Positions 29,700-37,264 of a DNA stretch of 64,000 nt are shown here, piece by piece. The notes under the pieces were generated by a model that worked only from the letters and a program-made list of their open reading frames with translations, searched no databases and was not told where the DNA came from. The DNA is from DATHGT01 sp035317605 (GTDB lineage Bacteria > Methylomirabilota > Methylomirabilia > Rokubacteriales > CSP1-6), in assembly GCA_035317605.1 (NCBI GenBank), contig DATHGT010000093.1, positions 9,269 through 73,268 of the forward strand, in the 5' to 3' direction. Each line of letters opens with the position of its first letter. Position 1 is the stretch's first letter. The position numbers were made by a program, and so were the translations under genes.

Positions 29700-31140
29700 G
29701 GTCACCGGCTTCCTCGAGATCCAGCGCAAGAAGTGGCCGACCCGGCCGGTGGCCGAGCGGATCAGGGATTGGCATGAAGTCTATCTGCCCTATCCGGATG
29801 CGGATCTGAAGAAGCAGGCCGCACGATGTATGGACTGCGGCGTTCCGTTCTGCCACCAGGGGTGTCCGCTCGGCAATATCATTCCGGACTGGAACGACCT
29901 CGTGTATCGCGACCGCTGGCGTGACGCCATCGAGCGCCTGCACGCCACCAACAATTTCCCGGAGTGGACGGGCCGCCTGTGCCCCGCGCCGTGCGAGGGC
30001 TCGTGCGTGCTCGGCATCAACGACGACCCGGTGACGATCAAAGCCGTCGAGGTCACGATCGTCGAGCACGCGTTCGAGTCCGGCTGGGTCTCACCCGAGA
30101 CCGCGGCCAAGCGCACGGGTAAGAAGGTCGCGGTCGTCGGCTCCGGCCCCGCCGGGCTCGCCGCCGCCCAGCAGCTCGCGCGCGCCGGCCACGCGGTGAT
30201 CGTGTTCGAGCGCTCCGACCGCATCGGCGGTCTGCTGCGCTACGGCATCCCCGAATTCAAGATGGAGAAGAAGTTCCTCGACCGCCGGCTGCGGCTGATG
30301 GAGAAGGAAGGCGTGGTCTTCCAGACCAGCGCCGACGTCGGCGGCGCGCTCCCGGTGGAGGAGTTGCGGCGCGAGTTCGACGCGCTCGTGCTCGCGTGCG
30401 GCGCCGGCCTGCCGCGCGATCTTCCCATGCCCGGGCGCGAGCTCGAGGGCGTCCACTTCGCGATGGAGTATCTGACGCTCCAGAACAAGCGCTGCGAGGG
30501 CGACTCCGTCCCCGACGAGCGCTTCATCACCGCCAAGGACAAGCACGTGGTGATCATCGGCGGCGGCGACACCGGCGCCGACTGTCTGGGCACGGTTCAT
30601 CGCCAGGGGGCGGCGTCGGTCCACCAGTTCGAGCTGCTCCCGCGCCCGCCCGACACGCGTGCCGCCGACAACCCGTGGCCGCAGTGGCCCAACGTCTTCC
30701 GCGTGTCGTCGGCCCACGAAGAGGGTGGCGAGCGCGTGTACGCCGTCTCCACGCAGCGCTTCACCGGCGACGCGGCCGGCCACGTGCGCGGGTTGGATGC
30801 GGTCAAGGTCGACATGGTCCGCGAGGGTGGACGTCTGGATTTCCGTCCGGTGGCGGGCACGGAATTCACGCTGCCCGCGGACCTCGTGCTGCTCGCGATG
30901 GGTTTCCTCGGCCCGGAACGTAGAGGGCTGGTGGAATCGCTCGGCCTCGAGCTCACCGAGCGCGGCAACGTCCGGCGCGACGCGAACTGGATGACCAGCG
31001 TGCCCGGCGTGTTCACCTGCGGCGACATGCAGCGCGGTCAATCGCTGATCGTCTGGGCCATCGCCGAAGGCCGCTCGGCCGCGCGCGGCGCCGATCTCTA
31101 TCTGATGGGCCAGTCCGACTTACCCGCGCCATTGGCGTAA
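29692..31140 (+). CDS. gltD: Glutamate synthase small subunit
   Basis: 482 residues from GTG 29692, which lies inside the last codons of gltB. The N-terminal Fe-S segment has CMDCGVPFCHQGCPLGN and CPAPCEGSC. FAD-binding VVGSGPAGLAAAQQLARAG is near residue 145, NADPH-binding VIIGGGDTGADCLGTVHRQG follows, and the C-terminal FAD contact is GVFTCGDMQRGQSLIVWAI. The subunit takes electrons from NADPH and passes them to GltB. The transcript runs directly into a two-hairpin element after the stop codon. Confidence 0.97.
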
Positions 31141-31209
31141 TGGGGGGCCCCGAAATGGCCCCCCAAACCCCCCAACCCTCGGAGCGCCCCGGCGAAGCCG
31201 TGGCGCTCC
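31141..31209 (+). repeat. Two-hairpin 3' element, copy 1 (after gltD)
   Basis: Starts on the base after the gltD stop. Hairpin 1: TGGGGGGCC (31141-31149) pairs with GGCCCCCCA (31157-31165). Hairpin 2: GGAGCGCC (31181-31188) pairs with GGCGCTCC (31202-31209), enclosing a CGGC-GAA-GCCG mini-stem. A related copy lies after actF at 59088-59159 in the same orientation relative to transcription. It probably terminates or stabilises the gltBD mRNA; no U-tract follows. Confidence 0.75.
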
Positions 31210-31224
31210 TCGAATAGCGCGCTG

Positions 31225-31773
31225 GTGGCGATGCGGGAGTTCTACACCGGCCTCCCGCTCGATGAGCGCCTGAAGCGGCTCGCGCGGACTCCCGACGATC
31301 TCGCCGCGGCCATTTCAGGCCGGCCGGCGGTCGAGCTCGCCCGCCGGCCGGACGCGAACAACTGGTCCGCCGTCGAGATCATCTGTCACCTGCGCGACAT
31401 CGAAGAGCTCTGCATGATGCGGTTCCGCGCCATGCTCGCGATGGACGACCCCAAGGTCCTCGTGGTCGGCGCGCGGCCGCCCAACCCCGCCGAGTGGGGC
31501 CTCATCGGCGACGAGTTCCCCGTCGACCCCGACCGCTGGGCCGACGAGCGCCAGTACGCGCGCTGCGATCCCACCGCCGCGCTGACGGCCTTCCGCCGCC
31601 GTCGCGGCGAGTCGCTGGACCTCTTCGACCGCCTCGCACTCGAGCATTGGCATCGCGGCTGTCTGCATCCCACCCTCGGCCGGGTCACCTTCACCGACTG
31701 GACCGCGCTGATGCCCGGCCACGACGACAACCACCTCGACCAGCTCACGCGCGCCCTCGCCGGCCGCGCCTGA
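31225..31773 (+). CDS. DinB-family (four-helix metal-binding) protein
   Basis: 182 residues from GTG 31225 (an ATG lies two codons in). The DinB/YfiT-like four-helix bundle pattern is present: NWSAVEIICHLRDIEELCMM supplies the first metal histidine, and the C-terminal MPGHDDNHLDQLTRAL gives the HxxxH pair. Family members bind Ni, Zn or Fe and include bacillithiol or mycothiol S-transferases, but most are uncharacterised. It is followed 15 nt later by a second DinB-like gene, so the pair is likely one transcript. Starts just beyond the gltD 3' element, implying its own promoter or readthrough. Confidence 0.78.
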   Translation: MAMREFYTGLPLDERLKRLARTPDDLAAAISGRPAVELARRPDANNWSAVEIICHLRDIEELCMMRFRAMLAMDDPKVLVVGARPPNPAEWGLIGDEFPVDPDRWADERQYARCDPTAALTAFRRRRGESLDLFDRLALEHWHRGCLHPTLGRVTFTDWTALMPGHDDNHLDQLTRALAGRA

Positions 31774-31788
31774 CCCCGGAGGTCCCCC

Positions 31789-32292
31789 ATGGCTTTGAGC
31801 GCCGACGAGCGCGCCAAGCTGATCGACCAGTACGCCGATGGTCCACGCCGATTGCGCGCCGCGCTGGCCACGGTCCCGAAGGAAGCGCTCCAGTGGCGGC
31901 CGAAGCCCGGTGAGTGGTCGGCGCACGAGGTGGTGGTGCATTGCTCGGATTCCGAGACGCAGTCGGCGTCGCGCATCCGCGTGGTGATCTCCGAGAGGGA
32001 CCCGCTCGTCCTCGGTTACGACGAAGCGCAGTGGGCCCGCGATTTCGACTACCACGCCCATCCCATCGACGTCGCGCTCATCACCGTCGACGCCGTCCGC
32101 GCCAACACCACCGCTCTGCTGCGGCGCCTGCCGGAGTCCGCGTGGTCCAAGATCGGCCGCCACACCGAGTCCGGCCGCTACACCGCAGAGGACTGGCTGC
32201 AGATCTACGCCGACCACCTCGAAAACCACGCGCGGCAGATCGAGGCCAACGTGGCGGCATGGCGAAGTGGCGTGCTCGACCGGCGCATATAG
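31789..32292 (+). CDS. Second DinB-family protein
   Basis: 167 residues with a good GGAGGT ribosome site before ATG 31789. Metal-site pattern: GEWSAHEVVVHCSDSE (first His) and YADHLENHARQIEANV (HxxxH). Only partly similar to the preceding gene, so the two are paralogues or distant family members rather than a recent duplication. Thiol-transferase or metal-dependent hydrolase activity is possible; no substrate can be assigned. Confidence 0.78.
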   Translation: MALSADERAKLIDQYADGPRRLRAALATVPKEALQWRPKPGEWSAHEVVVHCSDSETQSASRIRVVISERDPLVLGYDEAQWARDFDYHAHPIDVALITVDAVRANTTALLRRLPESAWSKIGRHTESGRYTAEDWLQIYADHLENHARQIEANVAAWRSGVLDRRI

Positions 32293-32302
32293 GAGGTAGC
32301 AC

Positions 32303-32950
32303 GTGGCACTGTCCGAACAGATTTCGAGACGCTTCCAGGAACTTGCTAACGAAGCCGCCGCCGTTCCGCTTACGCAGAGTTCGATCGGAGGTGACTATGC
32401 CGATACCGAGGCCTTTCACCGCTGGGCATCAAGTGCGATACATCTCATCAAGGCGGTGTTCGGTGAAGAATCACCTCACTATCGCAATGTGTCCAAAGCC
32501 TACGGCGCGAGCGTCGCCTCCGCAGAAGACCTTGCCACTATGCGAGGAGTATTTTTAGCTGCACGGGCCGACTACGATGGCGGCTACCTCTTCACCGTCG
32601 AAGCCTCCATTTCCGGTGAGATTTTCGCGGACTTCGTCGTAGCAGCGAAGGTAGCCCTTTCGGAGGGGCAGAAAGATGTTGCCGCTGTCCTCGCCTGCGC
32701 TGCTTTAGAGGATGCGCTCAAACGCTTCGCGAGCCTGCATGGCCTTAGTGTGGAGGGCAAGGCGATGCAAGAAGTTGTGAATTCGTTGAAGGCGAAAGGG
32801 CTAGTATCCGGCGCCCAGAAGTCCCTGCTCGACGCAATGCCAAAGGTACGCGATTTCGCGATGCACGCAGAATGGGGCAAGATCAGCTCGCAGGATGTCG
32901 GCAGTGTCATTGGCTTCGTAGAGCAGTTTCTCCTCGGTAGTTTTCGATAA
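32303..32950 (+). CDS. Uncharacterised protein with C-terminal HEPN-like (DUF4145-like) segment
   Basis: 215 residues from GTG 32303, preceded by a perfect AGGAGG at 32291-32296 (6-nt spacing). The N-terminal half (residues 1-90) is helical and unrecognised. Residues about 105-212 look like a HEPN bundle: AAKVALSEGQKDVAAVLACA, an ALEDALKRFAS helix, and R183-DFAM-H188, which fits the RX4-6H catalytic motif of HEPN ribonucleases. Base and codon use (many AAG/AAA, GAA, TTT and AT-ending codons) differ from the neighbours, suggesting recent acquisition. No partner MNT nucleotidyltransferase is adjacent, so a toxin role is unproven. Confidence 0.6.
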   Translation: MALSEQISRRFQELANEAAAVPLTQSSIGGDYADTEAFHRWASSAIHLIKAVFGEESPHYRNVSKAYGASVASAEDLATMRGVFLAARADYDGGYLFTVEASISGEIFADFVVAAKVALSEGQKDVAAVLACAALEDALKRFASLHGLSVEGKAMQEVVNSLKAKGLVSGAQKSLLDAMPKVRDFAMHAEWGKISSQDVGSVIGFVEQFLLGSFR

Positions 32951-33302
32951 AGCTCGCGCGGGCTAGCGCCTATGAAGATTTCGTCGTGCGACCGGCGAGA
33001 GAGGTAACACGGCCGACTGCATCGGGTTGGTCATTCCATGGCACCGCAGCATGCCCGAGTCTGTTACCCATGTCGTCGGTCCGGACCCCAGATTTCGCTT
33101 GACAGGTTTCTCGCAAAGCATTGTCCACGACTGCGCGGCCTCCTGAAACTCGGCGCTGACGGGCCCCGGGAAGGCCAAGTGGGCTGTTCGATTCCGGTTA
33201 GCGATAAACTATGAGGCCGGACGTTAACGCCCGACCTTGGCCCTCTTAGGTGGGTCGAAAATCAGGGTGTAGAGTCGGCCCAACATCGAGGGGGACTGCA
33301 CC
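32951..33302. other. 352-bp gene-poor spacer before the HNH gene
   Basis: No convincing coding sequence; a 71-codon minus-strand open stretch at 32963-33178 has no start context or family. A TTGACA at 33099-33104 lacks a matching -10 box. A near-perfect palindrome CGGACGTTAACGCCCG lies about 70 bp upstream of the HNH start and could be an operator. A GAGGGGGA ribosome site precedes 33303. AT content is higher than in the flanks. Confidence 0.4.
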
Positions 33303-34658
33303 ATGGAGATCGGGATGCTGAACGTCGTCGCCACCGCAGAGCCGATTGCTGAGACGGAACGACTTGGGAACGAGATCGCCGAGCTGTCGGCGCACCTCGA
33401 AGCGGCGACCGCTCATCTGCTCGATCTGATCCGCGAGTTCGATGCGCGCGGCGGGTGGAACCACGGGTTCCGCTCCTGCGCGCGGTGGCTGGCCTCGCGG
33501 GTCGGGATGGATCTCGGCGCTGCTCGCCAGCGTGTTCGCGTGGCGCGCGCGCTCGGGTCGCTGCCTCTCCTCGCCGGGGCGCTCGCTCGCGGGGAGCTCT
33601 CGTACGCCAAGGTGCGGGCGCTGACTCGCGTGGCCACGCCGGAGACCGAGGAGCGGCTGCTCGCGGTGGGTCGGGCCGGTACCGCCTGTCACGTCGAGCG
33701 CATCGTTCGCGGCTGGCGTCGGATGGACGCACTGGCCGAGGGCCGTGAGACCACTCAGCGCGAGAAGAGCCGCGCGCTCCATGTATATCAGGATGAAGAC
33801 GGCATGATCGTCATCCGCGGGCGGCTGACGCCGGAAGCGGGCGCGGTGCTCATGCAGGCGTTGGCCGCGGCGCGCGAGACGCTGTATCAACGCGCTCGCG
33901 GCACCGACGCAACCGACAGTCCCGTGGGCGGTTCCGCGGAAACGTCCACGATGGCCCAACGGCAGGCGGACGCGCTGGCCCTGCTCGCTGAGACCGCCCT
34001 CCACCACGGCCTCGATCCCGGCGCAGCGGGCGAGCGCTATCAGGTCGTCGTCCACGTTGACGCGGCGGTGCTCGCCGACTCGCAGGCGGCTGGTCAGTCT
34101 GTTCTCGAAGGCGGTGTCCACGTTTCCGCGGAAACGTCCCGACGCCTGGCGTGCGACGCGAGTCGGGTGGTGATGCGGCACGACGCGGACGGGAACATCA
34201 TGGAAGTCGGCGTGCGCACGCGGACCATTCCACCGGCGCTGCGCCGAGCGTTGCACCATCGCGACCACGGTTGCCGCTTCCCGGGCTGCGGCGTGGCGTT
34301 CGGCCAGGGTCATCACATCCGTCACTGGGCCCAAGGCGGGCCCACCACGCTGTCGAACCTCGTGATGCTGTGCCGGCGCCATCACCGCGCCGTCCACGAG
34401 GAGGGATATCAGGTCGAGCGACAGGCGGACGGCGAGCTGCGATTCCGGACACCACACGGACACTTGCTACCCGACGTGCCGGCTCCGCCGACCATCCCCA
34501 ACGATCCTGTTCGCGCGCTCCGAGCGCGGAACGAGCGGGCGGGACTTCGTCTTGACGCGCACACGCTGCGCCCAGGCTGGCTCGGCGAGCCTCTCGATGT
34601 AGGCTACGCGATCGATGTTTTGCACCCACGGGCCCTTCCACCCACTCGTCCTGGGTGA
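33303..34658 (+). CDS. DUF222/HNH endonuclease-domain protein (13E12-repeat type)
   Basis: 451 residues. Residues about 20-290 are the DUF222 helical region (FDARGGWNHGFRSCARWLA, ARGELSYAKVRALTRVA). The HNH nuclease follows: RDHGCRFPGCG, then HHIRHWAQGGPTTLSNLVMLCRRHHRAVHE with the catalytic HH, central N and H and zinc-type cysteines, split by a short loop. This class is abundant and often multicopy in actinobacteria and appears mobile. Here it sits among accessory genes, consistent with horizontal movement. Actual cleavage activity or target is unknown. Confidence 0.88.
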   Translation: MEIGMLNVVATAEPIAETERLGNEIAELSAHLEAATAHLLDLIREFDARGGWNHGFRSCARWLASRVGMDLGAARQRVRVARALGSLPLLAGALARGELSYAKVRALTRVATPETEERLLAVGRAGTACHVERIVRGWRRMDALAEGRETTQREKSRALHVYQDEDGMIVIRGRLTPEAGAVLMQALAAARETLYQRARGTDATDSPVGGSAETSTMAQRQADALALLAETALHHGLDPGAAGERYQVVVHVDAAVLADSQAAGQSVLEGGVHVSAETSRRLACDASRVVMRHDADGNIMEVGVRTRTIPPALRRALHHRDHGCRFPGCGVAFGQGHHIRHWAQGGPTTLSNLVMLCRRHHRAVHEEGYQVERQADGELRFRTPHGHLLPDVPAPPTIPNDPVRALRARNERAGLRLDAHTLRPGWLGEPLDVGYAIDVLHPRALPPTRPG

Positions 34659-34721
34659 GTAGGCGCGAGACCCCTAGCCGGCGGTCAGCCACCAGATAAC
34701 GCGCGCGAATCAGAGCCGAAC

Positions 34722-34955
34722 CTACTCTCCCCAGCGCCTGCGTTCTGCCGCAGGTAGTGGTGCGAAGAAGGCCTTCTTGGTCCGGGCGCGACCCCGCATG
34801 GCGCCGAAGCGGCGGCGAGGTGTCGCCTTCCCAACCGGCACGAGACGCACGACGGGAGTGCGTCCCCGACAAATCACCACGTCGTCACCCGCGCAGGCTC
34901 GCTCGATGAGCGTCGACAGTTGGGCCTTGGCTATCTGCAGCGTCACTGGCTTCAT
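34722..34955 (-). CDS. Phd/YefM-type antitoxin (no adjacent toxin)
   Basis: 77 residues from ATG 34955 (MKPVTLQIAKAQLSTLIERA). The N-terminal Phd/YefM DNA-binding fold is clear: the AKAQLSTLIERACAGDDVVI helix-turn, then RGRTPVVRLVPV. The C-terminus (RRRFGAMRGRARTKKAFFAPLPAAE) would normally bind the toxin. No PIN, Doc or RelE frame follows on the minus strand in the 63 bp before the HNH gene end, and none lies upstream. It is either an orphan, a remnant of a degraded module, or an autonomous regulator. A GTG start at 35000 is possible but less likely. Confidence 0.75.
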   Translation of the reverse strand: MKPVTLQIAKAQLSTLIERACAGDDVVICRGRTPVVRLVPVGKATPRRRFGAMRGRARTKKAFFAPLPAAERRRWGE

Positions 34956-35036
34956 GCGGGCAAGGTAGCGAAATCGATTCGTCGGAGCAACACCTGGCAC
35001 GAACGTGCGAATCCTTCGGCCGGTCAGAGACGTCCG

Positions 35037-35465
35037 CTACTTCAGGCCCCACGTGAAGACGCGAGTGGGCGTGACCTCAATGATCACCGAATCCGACGTC
35101 GCGAGCGCGGCTTCCTTCGGATACTGCGGATATTTTTCGTAGAGGCGGGCGCGGGCGCGGGTGAACTCGGGGCCGCGTTCGATCAGGCGCGCGCGGCCCT
35201 GGATCATCGCGCCCTTCAGCCCGGCCCAGTGGTCGGAATACTCATCCACCGTCACCGTGATCCGCGGGTTCGCCTGGATGTTGCGCACCTTCGTCCCGTC
35301 GTCGCCTGAGCCGAAGTAGAGCTTCTGGCCGGCGAGCACGTGACAGACCGGGACGGCGTGCGGGACGCCGGCGGCGCTGACGGTGGCGACGCGGCAGACG
35401 CGTGCCCAGCGGATGAAGTCGGCAGCCGCGCTCGTGAGCTTCGTTTGCTTGCGACGCTTCGCCAT
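35037..35465 (-). CDS. Pyridoxamine-5'-phosphate-oxidase-like flavin/F420-binding protein
   Basis: 142 residues. Split-barrel FMN/F420-binding fold: CRVATVSAAGVPHAVPVC, LYFGSGDDGTKVRNIQANPR with the phosphate-binding Lys-Val-Arg, TVTVDEYSDHWAGLKGAMIQG, and the end EVTPTRVFTWGL. The family includes PPOX-class F420-dependent enzymes and general nitroreductase-like proteins, so cofactor and substrate are open. Short and single-domain. It lies upstream of the chlorite-dismutase-family gene on the opposite side of a 51-bp gap, with both on the minus strand. Confidence 0.82.
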   Translation of the reverse strand: MAKRRKQTKLTSAAADFIRWARVCRVATVSAAGVPHAVPVCHVLAGQKLYFGSGDDGTKVRNIQANPRITVTVDEYSDHWAGLKGAMIQGRARLIERGPEFTRARARLYEKYPQYPKEAALATSDSVIIEVTPTRVFTWGLK

Positions 35466-35516
35466 CCGGCACCCCCAGAAAAGATCGTCAGACGAACCGC
35501 TGCGATCGACGCGCCA

Positions 35517-36239
35517 TCAACTCGGGCGTAAGCCTAGCGGGCTCTGCCACAGCGCGTGGCCGATGAAGAACGGGCCCAGCGTCTGGATGTATTGCGAGGT
35601 CTGGACGGTCTTGCGCATGGCCTGCACGAGGTGCGACAGCGGGTGCAGCTCGCGGCCGATCAGGCCGATCACGAAGTCGTTGTCGTGGACGTCGAGGCCG
35701 TGGCAGGCCAGGCGCACGTCGTGGGCGAAGTCGGCGTCGCCGTAGGCGCGGCCGAGCACGCTGTGCTCGCGGATGACCGCTCCCTGCTCTTGCGGGGAGA
35801 GCCGCGCGAAGCCGCCCGCGCGGCGGAGTGGGTACCAGATGCCCCACGGCCACGCGGGATTCAACGACGTCCGGCGCGGGCGCTGCAGCAGCCAGTCGTC
35901 GAGATCGGCCTCGAAGCCCGACGCGTACGTGCGCCCGAACATCGTGAACTCCGGACGGAGGGTGAGGCCGACGAACGGATCGGCGTTGAGCAGGTCGCGC
36001 AGGGCCGTGGCGAAGAAGGCGGGATCCTCGCTCATCGCGAGCACGCCGACGCCGCGCGGGTCGTTGACGTCGCCGTAGAGCGCGGCCTCGAGCCGGCTCG
36101 ACTCGAGCGCGCTCACCAGCGGTTTGGCGTCCAGACAACCGGTCAGGACCTGGAGCTGCATGAACAGGCGGCGATCCGAAGACTGCTGGTTGGCGCCGCG
36201 CTCCTGGACGTCGATCTTGGCCTCGTCGGCAGCGCTCAC
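35517..36239 (-). CDS. Chlorite-dismutase family haem protein
   Basis: 240 residues from GTG 36239, chosen because GGGGAGG lies 6 nt upstream; a TTG two codons earlier is possible. Family pattern: an N-terminal ferredoxin-like half, then GRTYASGFEADLDDWLL, LNPAWPWGIWYPLRR, RLACHGLDVHDNDFVIGLIG (candidate haem His) and the closing GPFFIGHALW. The family covers chlorite dismutases and coproporphyrin decarboxylase HemQ. The WGIWYPLR segment and lack of other haem-synthesis genes do not separate these. Overlaps or abuts moaA. Confidence 0.75.
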   Translation of the reverse strand: MSAADEAKIDVQERGANQQSSDRRLFMQLQVLTGCLDAKPLVSALESSRLEAALYGDVNDPRGVGVLAMSEDPAFFATALRDLLNADPFVGLTLRPEFTMFGRTYASGFEADLDDWLLQRPRRTSLNPAWPWGIWYPLRRAGGFARLSPQEQGAVIREHSVLGRAYGDADFAHDVRLACHGLDVHDNDFVIGLIGRELHPLSHLVQAMRKTVQTSQYIQTLGPFFIGHALWQSPLGLRPS

Positions 36240-36241
36240 GT

Positions 36242-37264
36242 TCAACCTCCCCGCGTGTGCATCTCCAGGTGTGGGTCACGGCGCAGCTCGGCGATCTCGA
36301 CGAGTGGCGAGCGGTGGCGCACGAGCAGGCGTTCCTCGGCGCCGCGATCCGTCCGCTGCCCCCAGCGTCCGGTGATCAGCGCCTTCAGCTCCTCCGTGGA
36401 CGCGCCGCGGCGCAACGGCCCGCGCAGATCGATCCCGCGGGTGGCGTAGAGGCAGAGGTACCACTGGCCGTCGGCGGTCAGGCGGCTCCGGTCGCAGTCG
36501 GCGCAGAAGGGCGCTGTCGTCGACGAGATGATTCCGAAGATCGTCCCGTCGGGAAGGCGGAAGCGATCGGCGGGCGCGGTCGAGACCTCGACGACCTCTT
36601 CCACCGCCCCGAAATGGCCGCGCACGACGTCGAGGATCTGCTGGCGCGAGACGACCTTGTCCATCGACCAGTGGGTGGCGCCGCCGACGTCCATGTACTC
36701 GATGAAGCGAACCTCGGCCGGGACGGTCTTGGCGAACTCGATCAACGGCACGATCTCGTCGTCGTTGACCCCGCGCATGACCACGGTGTCGAGCTTGGTG
36801 TCGGTGAAGCCGGCCCGCGTGACCGCCGCGATGCCTTCCAGCACCTGGGCGTGAGTCGTCCGGCGCGTGAGCGCGGTGAAGCGCGCGGGGTCCAGCGTGT
36901 CGAGGCTCACAGTCACCCGATGAAGACCGGCGGCCTTCAACGCCGTCGCGTGCTCGGCCAGCAGGACACCGTTGGTGGTGATGGCGAGATCGCGGAGGCC
37001 CGGCTTGGCCGCCAGCGGCTTGATCAGCGCGGGCAGATCGCGGCGCAGCAGCGGCTCGCCGCCGGTGAGCCGCACCTTGTCGACGCCCAGCTCGATGAAC
37101 ACGTCCACGAGCCGGCTGATCTCCTCGAAGTTCAGGATCTCCTCGCGCGGCAGCCAGACGTATTCCTCTTCCGGCATGCAGTACGCGCAGCGGAGGTTGC
37201 AGCGGTCGGTGACCGAGATCCTCAAGTTGCGCAGGAAGCGGCCCTGGGTATCGCGCACCGGCAT
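36242..37264 (-). CDS. moaA: GTP 3',8-cyclase (molybdenum cofactor synthesis, radical SAM)
   Basis: 340 residues from ATG 37264, which shares one base with the upstream stop (TGATG). N-terminal radical SAM cluster RCNLRCAYCMPEE (CxxxCxxC), GGEPLLRRDL, and SLDTLDPARF. The C-terminal second cluster has FCADCDRSRLTADGQ followed by a third cysteine in YLCLY. The C-terminus ends HTRGG, close to the conserved GG tail that is essential in MoaA. It converts GTP to 3',8-cyclo-GTP. moeA lies about 21 kb away, so the Mo-cofactor genes are dispersed. Confidence 0.96.
   Translation of the reverse strand: MPVRDTQGRFLRNLRISVTDRCNLRCAYCMPEEEYVWLPREEILNFEEISRLVDVFIELGVDKVRLTGGEPLLRRDLPALIKPLAAKPGLRDLAITTNGVLLAEHATALKAAGLHRVTVSLDTLDPARFTALTRRTTHAQVLEGIAAVTRAGFTDTKLDTVVMRGVNDDEIVPLIEFAKTVPAEVRFIEYMDVGGATHWSMDKVVSRQQILDVVRGHFGAVEEVVEVSTAPADRFRLPDGTIFGIISSTTAPFCADCDRSRLTADGQWYLCLYATRGIDLRGPLRRGASTEELKALITGRWGQRTDRGAEERLLVRHRSPLVEIAELRRDPHLEMHTRGG

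Noticed and set aside
33099..33127. TTGACA promoter in the 32951-33302 spacer
   Set aside because: No acceptable -10 hexamer at 16-18 bp; match judged accidental.
34198..34872. 224-codon minus-strand frame beside the Phd antitoxin as a possible toxin
   Set aside because: Mostly antisense to the HNH gene, overlaps the antitoxin itself, and has no PIN, Doc or RelE motif.
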